From NCBI GenBank assembly GCA_947303785.1, contig CAMYZH010000009.1:1-43947 (forward strand): a stretch of DNA of 43,947 nt, in the 5' to 3' direction. The DNA comes from an uncultured Clostridium sp. Its GTDB lineage: Bacteria; Bacillota; Clostridia; TANB77; CAG-508. Numbering within the stretch: position 1 is the stretch's first letter; every line of letters begins with the position of its first letter. Below the pieces are notes generated by a model. The model saw only the letters and a list, made by a program, of their open reading frames with translations, had not been told where the DNA came from and did no database searches. Positions 34,563-42,683 of the stretch are shown here, one piece after another. The position numbers and the translations under genes are program-made.

Positions 34563-35993
34563 ATGGATGAAAACATAAAATCAGGACAACGAATTATACA
34601 AACTGATATTGGAGCAAAAGACGGACAAACCAAATGTCCTAAGTGTGGAGCGACAGATATTTCTTTGAATCCAAAAACAGGTAAATTAAGATGTAATTTT
34701 TGTCGCCATGAATTTGAACCTGAAAAAGTTGAAGGAATGGTAGATGATATTGATAATCTTGAAGGAGAAGTTGTAGGATCAGGAACAGGGGACATAAAAG
34801 CAGATACACAGAATATAATGACATTTAAATGTAGTAGTTGTGGAGCCGAAGTTGTAATCGATACAGCAGAATCAACACAAGCTAGATGTCATTGGTGTAG
34901 AAATATGCTATCTGTAAATCAACAAATTCCAAATGGAAGTATTCCTGATGTAGTTTTGCCATTTAAGTTAACAAAAAAAGAAGCAAAAGAAGAAATAGAA
35001 AAATTTGTTGGTAAAAGAAAATTTTTTGCACATCCAAAATTCAGAGAAGAATTTACAACTGATAATATTATGGGAGTTTATTTTCCTTATATGGTTGTTG
35101 ATGTAAATTCACATGCAAGCTTAATTGGTAAAGGGGAGCATGAGGTTAGAAGATATTCTAGAGGCTCTGGAGAAGATAGAGAAACCTTTTATGATGCCGA
35201 TTTATATGAGGTTGGACGTGATTTTGATTTAACTATTAAAGGATTAACAGTTGAATCAAGTTCAGACAAACTAAATAAGAAATCATCTGAAAAAACAAAT
35301 AATATTATTAATGCAATTATGCCATTTGACACAGAAAATGCAGTAAAATGGGATTCTAATTATTTACATGGATATTCTTCAGAAAAACGTGATACTAATA
35401 TTGATCAATTAAGGCCGATTGTAAATGAGCAGTCAAAAGATATTGCAAGATTTGCAGCAAATGATACATTAAAATTTTATGACCGTGGAGTTAAATGGGA
35501 ACAAGAAAGCTTGGAAGTTAAAGGTCAACAATGGAAAGCAGCGTACCTTCCTGTTTGGCTATATAGCTATCAACAGAAAAAAGATGGTGATAAATCAGTT
35601 TTACATTATGTTGCCGTTAATGCGAGAACAAAAGAAACTATAGGAAGTGTTCCTATTCATATGCCAAAACTTTGGGCAATTTCAGCCTTAGTAGAAATTA
35701 TTGCATTTATTCTGATATTATTTATGAGTTTTAAATATAAGTGGGTTTTACTGTTTGCTGGTTTTATCTATTTTGGAGTTATGTATGGAAGATATCGTAA
35801 TCAAGGTGCAAGACATTATCATGAAAAAGAAACAGAAAAAGAAATGAAAAATCTTAAACAAAAAGATAATCTTATTAAACATAGAACTGGTCTGCAAAAT
35901 TCGAGAATGGAAGGTGCTAATAATAAAAGGGTAAATGGCCAAAATATAAGTGAACAGGTGTTAAATACTATAAAAGATAGTATTAAATTTTAA
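34563..35993 (+). CDS. TFIIB-type zinc-ribbon membrane protein (YdjG-like)
   Basis: A 476-residue protein with two zinc ribbons: CPKCG...CNFC (about 22-46) and CSSCG...CHWC (about 91-115). A large soluble domain follows (about 125-360), then two membrane segments (about 368-410) and a basic tail. It matches the layout of B. subtilis YdjG, which works with the SPFH protein YdjI. Three nt separate it from that partner gene. No PspA homologue of the YdjF type is next to the pair here. The exact role is unproven; envelope stress sensing is the family suggestion. Confidence 0.82.
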   Translation: MDENIKSGQRIIQTDIGAKDGQTKCPKCGATDISLNPKTGKLRCNFCRHEFEPEKVEGMVDDIDNLEGEVVGSGTGDIKADTQNIMTFKCSSCGAEVVIDTAESTQARCHWCRNMLSVNQQIPNGSIPDVVLPFKLTKKEAKEEIEKFVGKRKFFAHPKFREEFTTDNIMGVYFPYMVVDVNSHASLIGKGEHEVRRYSRGSGEDRETFYDADLYEVGRDFDLTIKGLTVESSSDKLNKKSSEKTNNIINAIMPFDTENAVKWDSNYLHGYSSEKRDTNIDQLRPIVNEQSKDIARFAANDTLKFYDRGVKWEQESLEVKGQQWKAAYLPVWLYSYQQKKDGDKSVLHYVAVNARTKETIGSVPIHMPKLWAISALVEIIAFILILFMSFKYKWVLLFAGFIYFGVMYGRYRNQGARHYHEKETEKEMKNLKQKDNLIKHRTGLQNSRMEGANNKRVNGQNISEQVLNTIKDSIKF

Positions 35994-36129
35994 GATATAA
36001 AGAATCTGGTGAGAGAAGTTTATTATACTATTAGTTACAAAAAAATATAAGACACTTGGCAATTAATAATACAGTCAATACATATTAGCATAAATAATAT
36101 GTAGGAAAAATAAAATAAAATAATAGACA

Positions 36130-36196
36130 AGAGAAGCACCAATTTTGTATGATGTTTTTGCTAGAAAACAAGACCATACAAAGGAGGTGCTTCTCT
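36130..36196 (+). promoter_or_regulatory. Long hairpin masking the ribosome binding site of the transposase remnant
   Basis: AGAGAAGCACC (36130-36140) pairs perfectly with GGTGCTTCTCT (36186-36196), which includes part of the AGGAGGTG site. Inside, TTGTATG pairs with CATACAA and GTTTT with AAAAC, extending the stem. Such foldback leaders limit transposase translation from read-through transcripts. CATATTA/TAATATG (36081-36101) lies just upstream. Confidence 0.7.
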
Positions 36197-36391
36197 ATGA
36201 TTAATATTATAATACAAACAATCATAGAAAATAAAGAATTATTAGAGAAAAGTTTAGAAGAAAGTGTGAAAAGTGGTGAAATAAGCACTTTTAGTAAGAA
36301 ATTGAGAAGCGTGTTTGATAATGCAGGAAGAAAAACTCTTGTGGGGATATTGAATATTATCGAAGATATTACAGAAAATAATATCAAGTAA
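36197..36391 (+). pseudogene. Truncated ISLre2/UPF0236-type transposase, N-terminus only
   Basis: Only 64 codons remain, starting MINIIIQTIIENKELLEKSL and ending in GILNIIEDITENNIK-stop. This matches the N-terminal helical region of UPF0236 (ISLre2 family) transposases, which normally run to about 400-500 residues with a DDE catalytic core. None of that core is present downstream. AAGGAGGTG precedes the ATG, so the 5' end of the element including its leader hairpin is preserved while the rest has been deleted. Assignment is by pattern memory of the N-terminus; moderate confidence. Confidence 0.6.
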
Positions 36392-36411
36392 AAATCAAAT
36401 AAAAAGGGAAT

Positions 36412-36466
36412 CCCCTGCCATGGTATAGCATACACATGGCAGGGGTAACACACATGGCAGGTGTTA
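36412..36466. terminator. Two adjacent hairpins at the junction of IS remnant and GC-rich gene
   Basis: CCCCTGCCATG (36412-36422) pairs perfectly with CATGGCAGGGG (36435-36445). TAACAC/GTGTTA (36446-36466) forms a second stem whose loop repeats CATGGCAG. They overlap the 3' end of the minus-strand gene and could terminate it, or mark the end of a mobile segment. No clear T run is present on the plus strand. Confidence 0.5.
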
Positions 36467-36745
36467 CGACTCGTAGGTCGTGATTTCCCCGATCAGTGGT
36501 TCGTCCCATGAGGCGATGAAGGTCTTGGCAGTCATTCTTTCCTGGCCTCGAATCGTCCATTCAACTCCATAAAAAATGGGGATTTCGAACTTCTTACCTA
36601 CTTCGAGTTTTATTAGATCTTCTTCCCTCACCAGGACACGTTTGTATGGGCAAATAACTTCAAAAAGATCACTTTCACCAACTCTGGTGAAAGTCATAGT
36701 TGTTGTTAATGCGACATAAATCTCGAATCGTTTGACTTTTCCCAC
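36464..36745 (-). CDS. GC-rich orphan gene, 93-residue beta-rich hypothetical protein
   Basis: A 93-residue protein starting with GTG, with AAAGGAAAAA before it. It is predicted mostly beta strand (RFEIYVALTTTMTFTRV, LFEVICPYKRVLV, KFEIPIFYGVEWTIRG), with no signal peptide or known motif. Its base composition is visibly richer in G+C than everything around it (roughly 45 percent by eye against below 30), and its codons (CTC, GTC, CGA, TCG) differ from its neighbours. It has its own consensus-like promoter on the minus strand. A perfect ACTTTCACC/GGTGAAAGT hairpin lies inside the coding region (36671-36694). I infer recent transfer; the function is unknown. Confidence 0.6.
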   Translation of the reverse strand: MGKVKRFEIYVALTTTMTFTRVGESDLFEVICPYKRVLVREEDLIKLEVGKKFEIPIFYGVEWTIRGQERMTAKTFIASWDEPLIGEITTYES

Positions 36746-36810
36746 TTTTTCCTTTCTGATGGATTATAAGTTCCATCAACTTGAAATATAATATAAAGTA
36801 TCATATATAT

Positions 36811-36839
36811 ATTATAGCACCATTTACATAAATAGTCAA
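36811..36839 (-). promoter_or_regulatory. Promoter of the GC-rich orphan gene
   Basis: On the minus strand, TTGACT (36839-36834) and TATAAT (36816-36811) are separated by 17 nt. The leader to the GTG start is about 60 nt and contains a TGATGGA/TCCATCA hairpin. Confidence 0.7.
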
Positions 36840-37084
36840 TTTTCGCAAACTTATAGTTATGTAATCAATGATAAAATCACCCTATAAAAATTCTCAATGA
36901 TTTGTTCACCCATTTAGTGTATAATTGAGAGGTCATGAGAATTTTTATGAATGAAAAAGAAAACACGAAAAAAGTAATTAATCAAAAGATAAACATAAAT
37001 TTAATATATGAATTGCATAGAGTAATTATTAATGATTAAATATAAAAAACTATCATATTTCTTAAATAATTCCCTCAATTTATA

Positions 37085-37113
37085 TTGAAAAAATAATAAC
37101 AATAATATATAAT
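37085..37113 (+). promoter_or_regulatory. Promoter of mscS
   Basis: TTGAAA (37085-37090) and TATAAT (37108-37113) with 17-nt spacing, 44 nt before the ATG. Confidence 0.7.
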
Positions 37114-37157
37114 GCATAAGTAAAAAATACGAAAGAGAATAGGAGAAAAATATAAAT

Positions 37158-38207
37158 ATGGGTGAATTTTTCAAAACCCTAGATGTAAATACAGTTTTAA
37201 CATATAGTACAGCACTTGCGATAATTATGGGAGTAAGGCTTGCCAGCCCAATTGTAGCACATATTATAATTTATATTTTTCAAAAAATATTAAAAATAAA
37301 GAAAAAACCATCAGAAAGTGGATTTTATTATCCATTGATTTTTATATTTACAGTAATGGGGTTTGGATTTGTAATATTACACTACTTAGAATTACCAGAA
37401 GGAATATTAAGCTTATATCGAAAAATATTTAGAATATTACTAATATTAACAATAGCAGATGCACTTACAAACTGTTTAGAACCAGATTCAACATTTTTCA
37501 AAAAACTAGAAAATAATACTAAGTTTAATGGAAATGAAGCATTAAATTCATTTATAGGAAAAATATTAAAAGTAGTAATCTATATAATTGCAGCATTTAT
37601 GATAATTACTGATTTAGGATATAACCTTGGAGGATTAGCTACAGGTCTTGGAGTAGGAAGTGCTATATTTGCGCTAGCTGCGCAAGATTTTGTAAAGAGC
37701 TTAATTGGTGGGTTTGCAATTATAACAGACAAGCCTTTTGAAATTGGTGATTTTATAGAAGTTGCAAATTTCCAAGGAACAGTAATAGATATTACTTTTA
37801 GAAGTACAAGATTAAAGGCAGTAAATAATGCAATCATATCAATGCCAAATTCAGTAATAGTTACAGAATATGTAAAAAATTGGAGTAGACTTGAAAACAG
37901 AAGACTTGATATGAGATTAAGATTAGATTTAAACTGTAATACAGAAACAATTAATAGAGCAATTGAAAAAATAAAAACAGTACTTAAAACAAATAATAAA
38001 GTTATCAAAGAATCAGTTGCAGTTTATCATGAAAGCATAGAAAGTGATGCAAATATTTTATTTATTGCAATGTATGTAGACACTATAGATTATTCAGAAT
38101 ACATGAAAATTAAAGAACAAGTTAATTGTGATATTTTATCTGTATTAGAAAGAGAAAATATTGAACTAGTTTACCCTACACAAAAAATATATACAGAATC
38201 AAAATGA
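37158..38207 (+). CDS. mscS: MscS-type small-conductance mechanosensitive channel
   Basis: A 349-residue channel that opens under membrane tension to release solutes during hypo-osmotic shock. Several membrane helices lie in residues 15-170. The pore helix reads GGLATGLGVGSAIFALAAQDFV (written here for its Gly/Ala packing, about 157-178), followed by the beta domain signature GDFIEV...GTVIDITFRSTRLK and the C-terminal alpha/beta vestibule. Length is a little above E. coli MscS. GGAGAAAAA precedes the ATG. It probably shares a transcript with the SDR gene 51 nt downstream. Confidence 0.92.
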   Translation: MGEFFKTLDVNTVLTYSTALAIIMGVRLASPIVAHIIIYIFQKILKIKKKPSESGFYYPLIFIFTVMGFGFVILHYLELPEGILSLYRKIFRILLILTIADALTNCLEPDSTFFKKLENNTKFNGNEALNSFIGKILKVVIYIIAAFMIITDLGYNLGGLATGLGVGSAIFALAAQDFVKSLIGGFAIITDKPFEIGDFIEVANFQGTVIDITFRSTRLKAVNNAIISMPNSVIVTEYVKNWSRLENRRLDMRLRLDLNCNTETINRAIEKIKTVLKTNNKVIKESVAVYHESIESDANILFIAMYVDTIDYSEYMKIKEQVNCDILSVLERENIELVYPTQKIYTESK

Positions 38208-38258
38208 TGATTTTATTTTCTAAAAAAGATGTTTAAAATAGGATTGGTGGAAGTTTAA

Positions 38259-39011
38259 ATGAAAGCATTAATAACAGGAGCGTCTTCAGGAATAGGAAGA
38301 GAAATAGCACTTTATTTAAGTGATTTAGGATATGATATAATTGTAGTTGCAAGAAATGATCGAGCATTAAAAGAATTACAAAGAGAAGTTAAAACAAAAG
38401 TAGAAATAGTTAAAATGGATTTAACTGACAGAGAAAATGTTTGGAAATTACACGAAATGTATAAACGTGAGCCAATAGAAGTTTTAGTCAATAATGCAGG
38501 TTTTGGTGTACATGGTCTAGTAACAGAAACTGACTTAGAAAAAGATTTAGAATTAATAGATTTGAATATTACAGCCCTACACATGTTAACTAAACTATTT
38601 TTAGTAGATATGAAAAAGAGAAATTTAGGATATATACTTAATGTATCTTCAGTTGCAGGATTTTTATCAGGACCATTAATGGCAGAATATTATGCATCTA
38701 AGAATTTTGTTTTATCATATACAAGAGCGATTTATAAAGAATTAAAAAAAGAAGGATCAGAAGTACATATAAGTGCATTATGTCCAGGGCCAACAAAAAC
38801 AAATTTTAACAAAGTTGCAAAAGTTGAGTTTAGAGCTAAACCATATTCAGCTGAATATGTTGCAGAATATGGTATTAATAAAATGTTTGAAGAAAAACCA
38901 GTAATTGTTCCTGGATTAAAAATGAAATTATTACATTTAGCTAGCAAAATACTACCAACAGGAATTACAAGTGAATTAGCATATGAAATACAAAAAAGAA
39001 AAAGAAAGTAG
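38259..39011 (+). CDS. Short-chain dehydrogenase/reductase
   Basis: A 250-residue NAD(P)-dependent oxidoreductase of the classical SDR group. It has the Rossmann glycine motif GASSGIG (7-13), NNAG (about 77-80), catalytic Ser131 region (NVSSVAG) and the Y144-x3-K148 pair in EYYASKNF. PGPTKTNF after the active site is typical for this branch (YqjQ/DltE-like). The substrate cannot be read from sequence. GGTGG lies before the ATG. The MBL-fold gene begins 11 nt after its stop. Confidence 0.9.
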   Translation: MKALITGASSGIGREIALYLSDLGYDIIVVARNDRALKELQREVKTKVEIVKMDLTDRENVWKLHEMYKREPIEVLVNNAGFGVHGLVTETDLEKDLELIDLNITALHMLTKLFLVDMKKRNLGYILNVSSVAGFLSGPLMAEYYASKNFVLSYTRAIYKELKKEGSEVHISALCPGPTKTNFNKVAKVEFRAKPYSAEYVAEYGINKMFEEKPVIVPGLKMKLLHLASKILPTGITSELAYEIQKRKRK

Positions 39012-39022
39012 GAGGAAAAGTG

Positions 39023-39748
39023 ATGAAGATTAATGTCATCGGTACAGGTTCTATGGGAGCAGAAACTAGAGGAAACCAAAGTATTTTAGTTGATAATGTA
39101 TTATTTGATGCAGGATCTGGAACTGTTTTAAAAATGAGCCAACTTGGACTTCATACAGAAGATGTAAAATATATTGTAATTACACATTCACATGCAGATC
39201 ATTTTGTAGACTTACCGAATTATTTATTAGGTAGAAACATAAGAGGAAAACATGAGAATTTATTATATATTATCGGTGGAGTAGGAATAAAAGAAAAAAC
39301 TATACAACTATTTGAATTAACATTTGGAGATGGAATTCCAAATAAATATGCAAACTTGGAAGAAAAATGCAATGTGAAATTTGTTGAACTTGAAAGTGGA
39401 CAAAGTTTTGAAGATGAAACTATTAAAATTACAGGGTATGACCTAGAACATGGAACATGTAAGCCGATGCTTGGATATGTATTAGAAAAAGATGGCCATA
39501 CTTTAGGGTATGCGACTGATACTGTATTATGTGATAATGTTAGAAAAATATGTGAAAAATCAGAAATAGCATTTTTAGATGCTACGAATCCAATGACAAC
39601 TAGAATGCATATGGGAGTACAAGATGTTCTTGATCTTAAGAAAGAATATCCAAAAGTTTCTATGAATGCTATACATAGAAGTGATTATGAACATGAAAAT
39701 ATAACTGAAATTAATTTTCCAGAAGATGGAGATATAATTGAAATTTAG
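39023..39748 (+). CDS. MBL-fold metal-dependent hydrolase (RNase Z-like fold)
   Basis: A 241-residue metallo-beta-lactamase-fold protein. The metal-binding motif THSHADH lies at 54-60 (His55, His57, Asp59, His60), further ligands at LEHGT and ATDT, and a late His in AIHRSDY. It resembles RNase Z and small cyclic-nucleotide or phosphodiester hydrolases of the same fold but lacks an obvious exosite arm, so the substrate is open. ATG 39023 with GGAGG seven nt upstream is preferred over GTG 39020. Confidence 0.87.
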   Translation: MKINVIGTGSMGAETRGNQSILVDNVLFDAGSGTVLKMSQLGLHTEDVKYIVITHSHADHFVDLPNYLLGRNIRGKHENLLYIIGGVGIKEKTIQLFELTFGDGIPNKYANLEEKCNVKFVELESGQSFEDETIKITGYDLEHGTCKPMLGYVLEKDGHTLGYATDTVLCDNVRKICEKSEIAFLDATNPMTTRMHMGVQDVLDLKKEYPKVSMNAIHRSDYEHENITEINFPEDGDIIEI

Positions 39749-39758
39749 AATAAAATTT

Positions 39759-39796
39759 AATTCACCTCATAGGATTAATAGAGGTGAATTTTTTAT
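39759..39796 (+). promoter_or_regulatory. Hairpin plus T run overlapping the dapF ribosome binding site
   Basis: AATTCACCTC (39759-39768) pairs perfectly with GAGGTGAATT (39781-39790) and is followed directly by TTTT and the dapF ATG. The right arm is the ribosome binding site. The element therefore looks like an intrinsic terminator for the upstream operon and, when read through, a translation block on dapF. Confidence 0.65.
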
Positions 39797-40647
39797 GGCT
39801 GAATTTATGAAAATGCAAGCAATTGGTAATGACTTTATTTGTATGAATTATGATGATGTAAAACAATATAATTTAAAGATTTTTTCAAAGTTTGTATGTG
39901 ATAGACATTTTGGAATTGGTGCAGATGGAGTAGTGTTATTTAGCTCAAGTAGAATTGCAGATTTCAAAATGAGAATTTTCAATCAAGATGGCAGTGAAGC
40001 TGAAATGTGTGGAAATGGAATTAGATGTTTAGCAAAATACCTATATGAAAAAGGTTATACAAATCATAAGAAAATATTAATTGAAACTATGGCTGGTATA
40101 AAAAAAGTTGAATACATCATGCAAAATGAAAAAATTATGGGTCTTAGAGTGAATATGGGAAAGCCAATAGTCCAAATAAATAAGCTTCCAGTATATGTAC
40201 CAAGAAATTATAGATACATAAATAATAAATGTAAATTGATATTTAAATTAGGAGAAAAAGAAGTTACAGGAACATTTTTAAGTGTTGGAAATCCACATAC
40301 AGTTATTGAAGTCTGTGACCTTAAAAATTATCCAGTCACAAAATATGGAAAGATTGTGGAAAACTATAAGTACTTTCCTCAAAAAACGAATGTTGAATTT
40401 GTACAAATCTTAGATGATGAGTATATTAAAATTAGAGTTTGGGAAAGAGGAGTTGGAGAGACATTTGGTTGTGGAACTGGAGCTGCCTCAGCATTTTATG
40501 CATTATATTGTGAAGGTAAGATAAAAAGAAAGGTAAGTGTTGAATTAAAAGGTCGGAAAACTAGACGTATATATTGATGAAAAGACAGGTGAGGTTTATA
40601 TGGAAGGACCAGCTTTAAATGTATTTGAAGGAAAAATAGATTTGTAA
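39795..40647 (+). pseudogene. dapF: Diaminopimelate epimerase with an apparent frameshift near its C-terminus
   Basis: DapF converts LL- to meso-diaminopimelate for lysine and peptidoglycan. From ATG 39795 (GAGGTG eight nt upstream) the frame has both catalytic cysteines: Cys72 in MCGNGIRC and about Cys226 in GCGTGAASAF. After VELKG the frame reads RKTRRIY-stop. Removing one base, the C at 40554 in ggtCggaaaa, restores GKLDVYIDEKTGEVYMEGPA and LNVFEGKIDL, the normal family ending at 40647. The stop in the unshifted frame is at 40577. A sequencing error or a real lesion are both possible; the gene should be essential unless another epimerase exists. Confidence 0.85.
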
Positions 40648-40710
40648 AGTATAAAAAAATCTTTTTTGGAAATAATTAGATTAAATATTTCTAAAGGAGG
40701 TTTTTTTAGT

Positions 40711-41484
40711 TTGATTAATAAGGTTGAAATATGTGGTGTTAACACATCAAAATTGCCTACAATATCAAACGAAGAAAAAAAAGAATTATTAATCAAAATA
40801 AAAAATGGAGATTTAGAAGCAAGAGAAAAATTTATTAATGGTAACTTAAGATTGGTACTAAGTGTTGTTCAAAGGTTTTCAAACAGAAATGAAAATGCAG
40901 ATGATTTATTTCAAATAGGTTGTATAGGATTAATAAAGGCAATTGATAATTTCGATTTGGGATTAAATGTTCAATTTAGCACATATGCTGTACCAATGAT
41001 TATTGGCGAAATTAGAAGATATTTAAGAGATAATAATATTGTTAGAGTAAGCAGGTCAGTTAGAGATTTAGCATACAAAACTATTCAAGTTAAAGAAAAA
41101 ATTACTAAAGAGAAAGGAAAAGAGCCAGGAATTGAAGAAATTGCAAAAGAACTTCAAGTAGAACCTGAAGAAGTTGCAATGAGTTTAGATGCAATACAAG
41201 ACCCTGTTTCACTTCAAGAGCCTGTCTATAATGATGGAGCAGATAGTATTTATATAATGGACCAAGTAAAAGATGTCAAAAATACAGATGAATTATGGGC
41301 AGAAAATATTACTATAATGGAAGCAATGAAAAAATTAAATGATAGAGAAAAAATAATTGTTAACAAAAGATTTTTTGATGGAAAAACACAAATGGAAGTT
41401 GCAGAAGAAATAGGTATTTCACAAGCACAAGTTTCTAGACTTGAAAAAAGTGCAATTGAAAGAATTAAAAGACAATGGAAATAA
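40711..41484 (+). CDS. sigG: Sporulation sigma factor SigG
   Basis: The late forespore sigma factor. The 257-residue protein begins LINKVEICGVNTSKLPT, the SigG-specific start, and has region 2 (DDLFQIGCIGLIKAIDNFD, FSTYAVPMIIGEIRRYLRD), region 3 and region 4 with GKTQMEVAEEIGISQAQVSR. The start is TTG 40711, with AAAGGAGG ten nt before it; the more upstream TTG 40666 has no such site. SigG is usually next to spoIIGA and sigE, but here it follows dapF. The presence of sigG implies the capacity, or ancestry, of endospore formation. Confidence 0.92.
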   Translation: MINKVEICGVNTSKLPTISNEEKKELLIKIKNGDLEAREKFINGNLRLVLSVVQRFSNRNENADDLFQIGCIGLIKAIDNFDLGLNVQFSTYAVPMIIGEIRRYLRDNNIVRVSRSVRDLAYKTIQVKEKITKEKGKEPGIEEIAKELQVEPEEVAMSLDAIQDPVSLQEPVYNDGADSIYIMDQVKDVKNTDELWAENITIMEAMKKLNDREKIIVNKRFFDGKTQMEVAEEIGISQAQVSRLEKSAIERIKRQWK

Positions 41485-41499
41485 ATAGAAAGGTAAAAT

Positions 41500-41760
41500 A
41501 TGAATAAAGAAAAAATAAATAATATAGTAATTTTAAAGAATATGCCATCAAATATTGTTGATGAAGCAATCTTGATTTTGAAAAATACAGATAGCCAAAA
41601 CAAAAAGAAAGTAGAAGAATATGCTAAAATTGAAGGAGCAGATTTAGTAGAAAAATATTTAAAAACTGAGACTAGAAAAAATTCAAGAAATAAAATTAAG
41701 ATTATATTAGGAATTACATTTTTAATAATTCTATTTTTTATAGTAAAGCATATACATTAG
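41500..41760 (+). CDS. Small tail-anchored membrane protein
   Basis: An 86-residue protein with a cytosolic helical part (about 1-60) and a single C-terminal membrane segment (about 66-84, IKIILGITFLIILFFIVKHI). AAAGGT lies before the ATG. It begins 16 nt after sigG and is followed by an M23 peptidase gene, so it is probably part of the same operon and may have a role in sporulation or the envelope. The family is not one I can name; the N-terminal ILKNMPSNIVDEAILILKN is the most distinctive part. Confidence 0.65.
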   Translation: MNKEKINNIVILKNMPSNIVDEAILILKNTDSQNKKKVEEYAKIEGADLVEKYLKTETRKNSRNKIKIILGITFLIILFFIVKHIH

Positions 41761-41805
41761 TAAAGAATTTGGACATAGAGTAAGTGTCCTAAAGGAGATA
41801 TGTAT

Positions 41806-42562
41806 ATGCAAAAGAGTGATGAAAAAATTAGAAAAGCAGAAGAAATATATTGTAGAAGAAATGGAATAAAGTATAGAGGTGAAAAAGTAAAAAACAAAAC
41901 TCATAATTTGAATTTAGGAATTGTTTTATTTTTAGTTTTAGCAATTTATTTATATGAAAATAATACCATAATTATTAATGGAAATATGAAAAGGCAAATA
42001 AGAAACTTTTTAAATACACCAATTAGGTTTGAAAGTATTTTAGATTTTGTAAAGGACAAGAAAAAGGAGAATGAAAAACAAGAAATAGTTGAAAAAAAAG
42101 AAGTTGCACCATTAGATGAAACTGAAAGTATGATAGAACCAGTAAATGAAGAGATAGTAAATATTGATGGGCAACAAAATACATTTATTTGGCCATATAA
42201 AGGAGAAATAACATCATATTTTGGAGAAAGAATTTCTGAAGACACAAGGGTAAGCAGTAATCATACAGGGATAGATATTGCAGGAAATGAGCGGTGATGA
42301 GATATTATCTGCGATTTCAGGGCGTGTAAGCCAAATATCTGAAGAAGGAAATTTAGGAAAACACATAAAAATTGAAAATGATAATTACGTTACAGTTTAT
42401 GCTCATTGCAATGATATTTTAGTTCAAGAAGGAAATGAAGTAAAACAGGGTGATAAAATTGCAACTATTGGAAATACTGGAAATTCTACCGGTCCTCATC
42501 TCCATTTTGAAATTCTTGAAAATGGAGAGTATGTAAATCCATTGAATTACCTAACAGAATGA
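41806..42562 (+). pseudogene. Membrane-anchored M23 peptidase (SpoIIQ-like) with an apparent frameshift
   Basis: A single N-terminal membrane helix (about 45-62), a charged linker and a LytM/M23 domain. The first frame ends ITSYFGERI...NHTGIDIAGNER-stop at 42297. The other frame continues SGDEILSAISGRVSQISEEG and on to GPHLHFEILENGEYVNPL. Removing one C at 42292 (gagCggtgat) would join them into a 252-residue peptidase with all zinc ligands (H, D, HxH). ATG 41806 has AAGGAG eight nt before it. A link to SpoIIQ rests on the layout and the sigG neighbourhood; other M23 wall hydrolases are possible. Confidence 0.8.
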
Positions 42563-42586
42563 TAGTAACGAAATATAAACATTATC

Positions 42587-42615
42587 TTGAAAATAGAATA
42601 TTGCGTTGATATAAT
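42587..42615 (+). promoter_or_regulatory. Promoter of dapL
   Basis: TTGAAA (42587-42592) and TATAAT (42610-42615) with 17-nt spacing, 68 nt before the ATG. Confidence 0.7.
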
Positions 42616-42683
42616 ACCATTATAAAAATTGGAATAATAATTTATTGCAACAATTATAGTAATTAATCATATAGGAGGCTATA

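Larger units (their letters stand above)
36746..37157. other. 412-nt intergenic region with two promoters and a 13-bp inverted repeat
   Basis: It holds the leader and promoter of the minus-strand GC-rich gene (leader hairpin TGATGGA/TCCATCA near 36760-36782) and the promoter of mscS. ATAAAAATTCTCA (36884-36896) and TGAGAATTTTTAT (36936-36948) form a perfect inverted repeat around a TATAAT at about 36920. A 34-codon open frame from ATG 36935 exists but is not supported by a well-spaced ribosome binding site. Confidence 0.55.

Noticed and set aside
36935-37039. 34-codon open frame starting MRIFMNEKENTKK
   Set aside because: The GAGAGG is only two nt from the first ATG and the frame overlaps the right arm of an inverted repeat. 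Nothing else supports translation.
40540-40580. Programmed +1 frameshifting in dapF
   Set aside because: There is no slippery codon pair with an adjacent rare codon or stop, nor a downstream stimulator at the site. A simple base insertion explains the pattern better, and a similar one occurs in the M23 gene.
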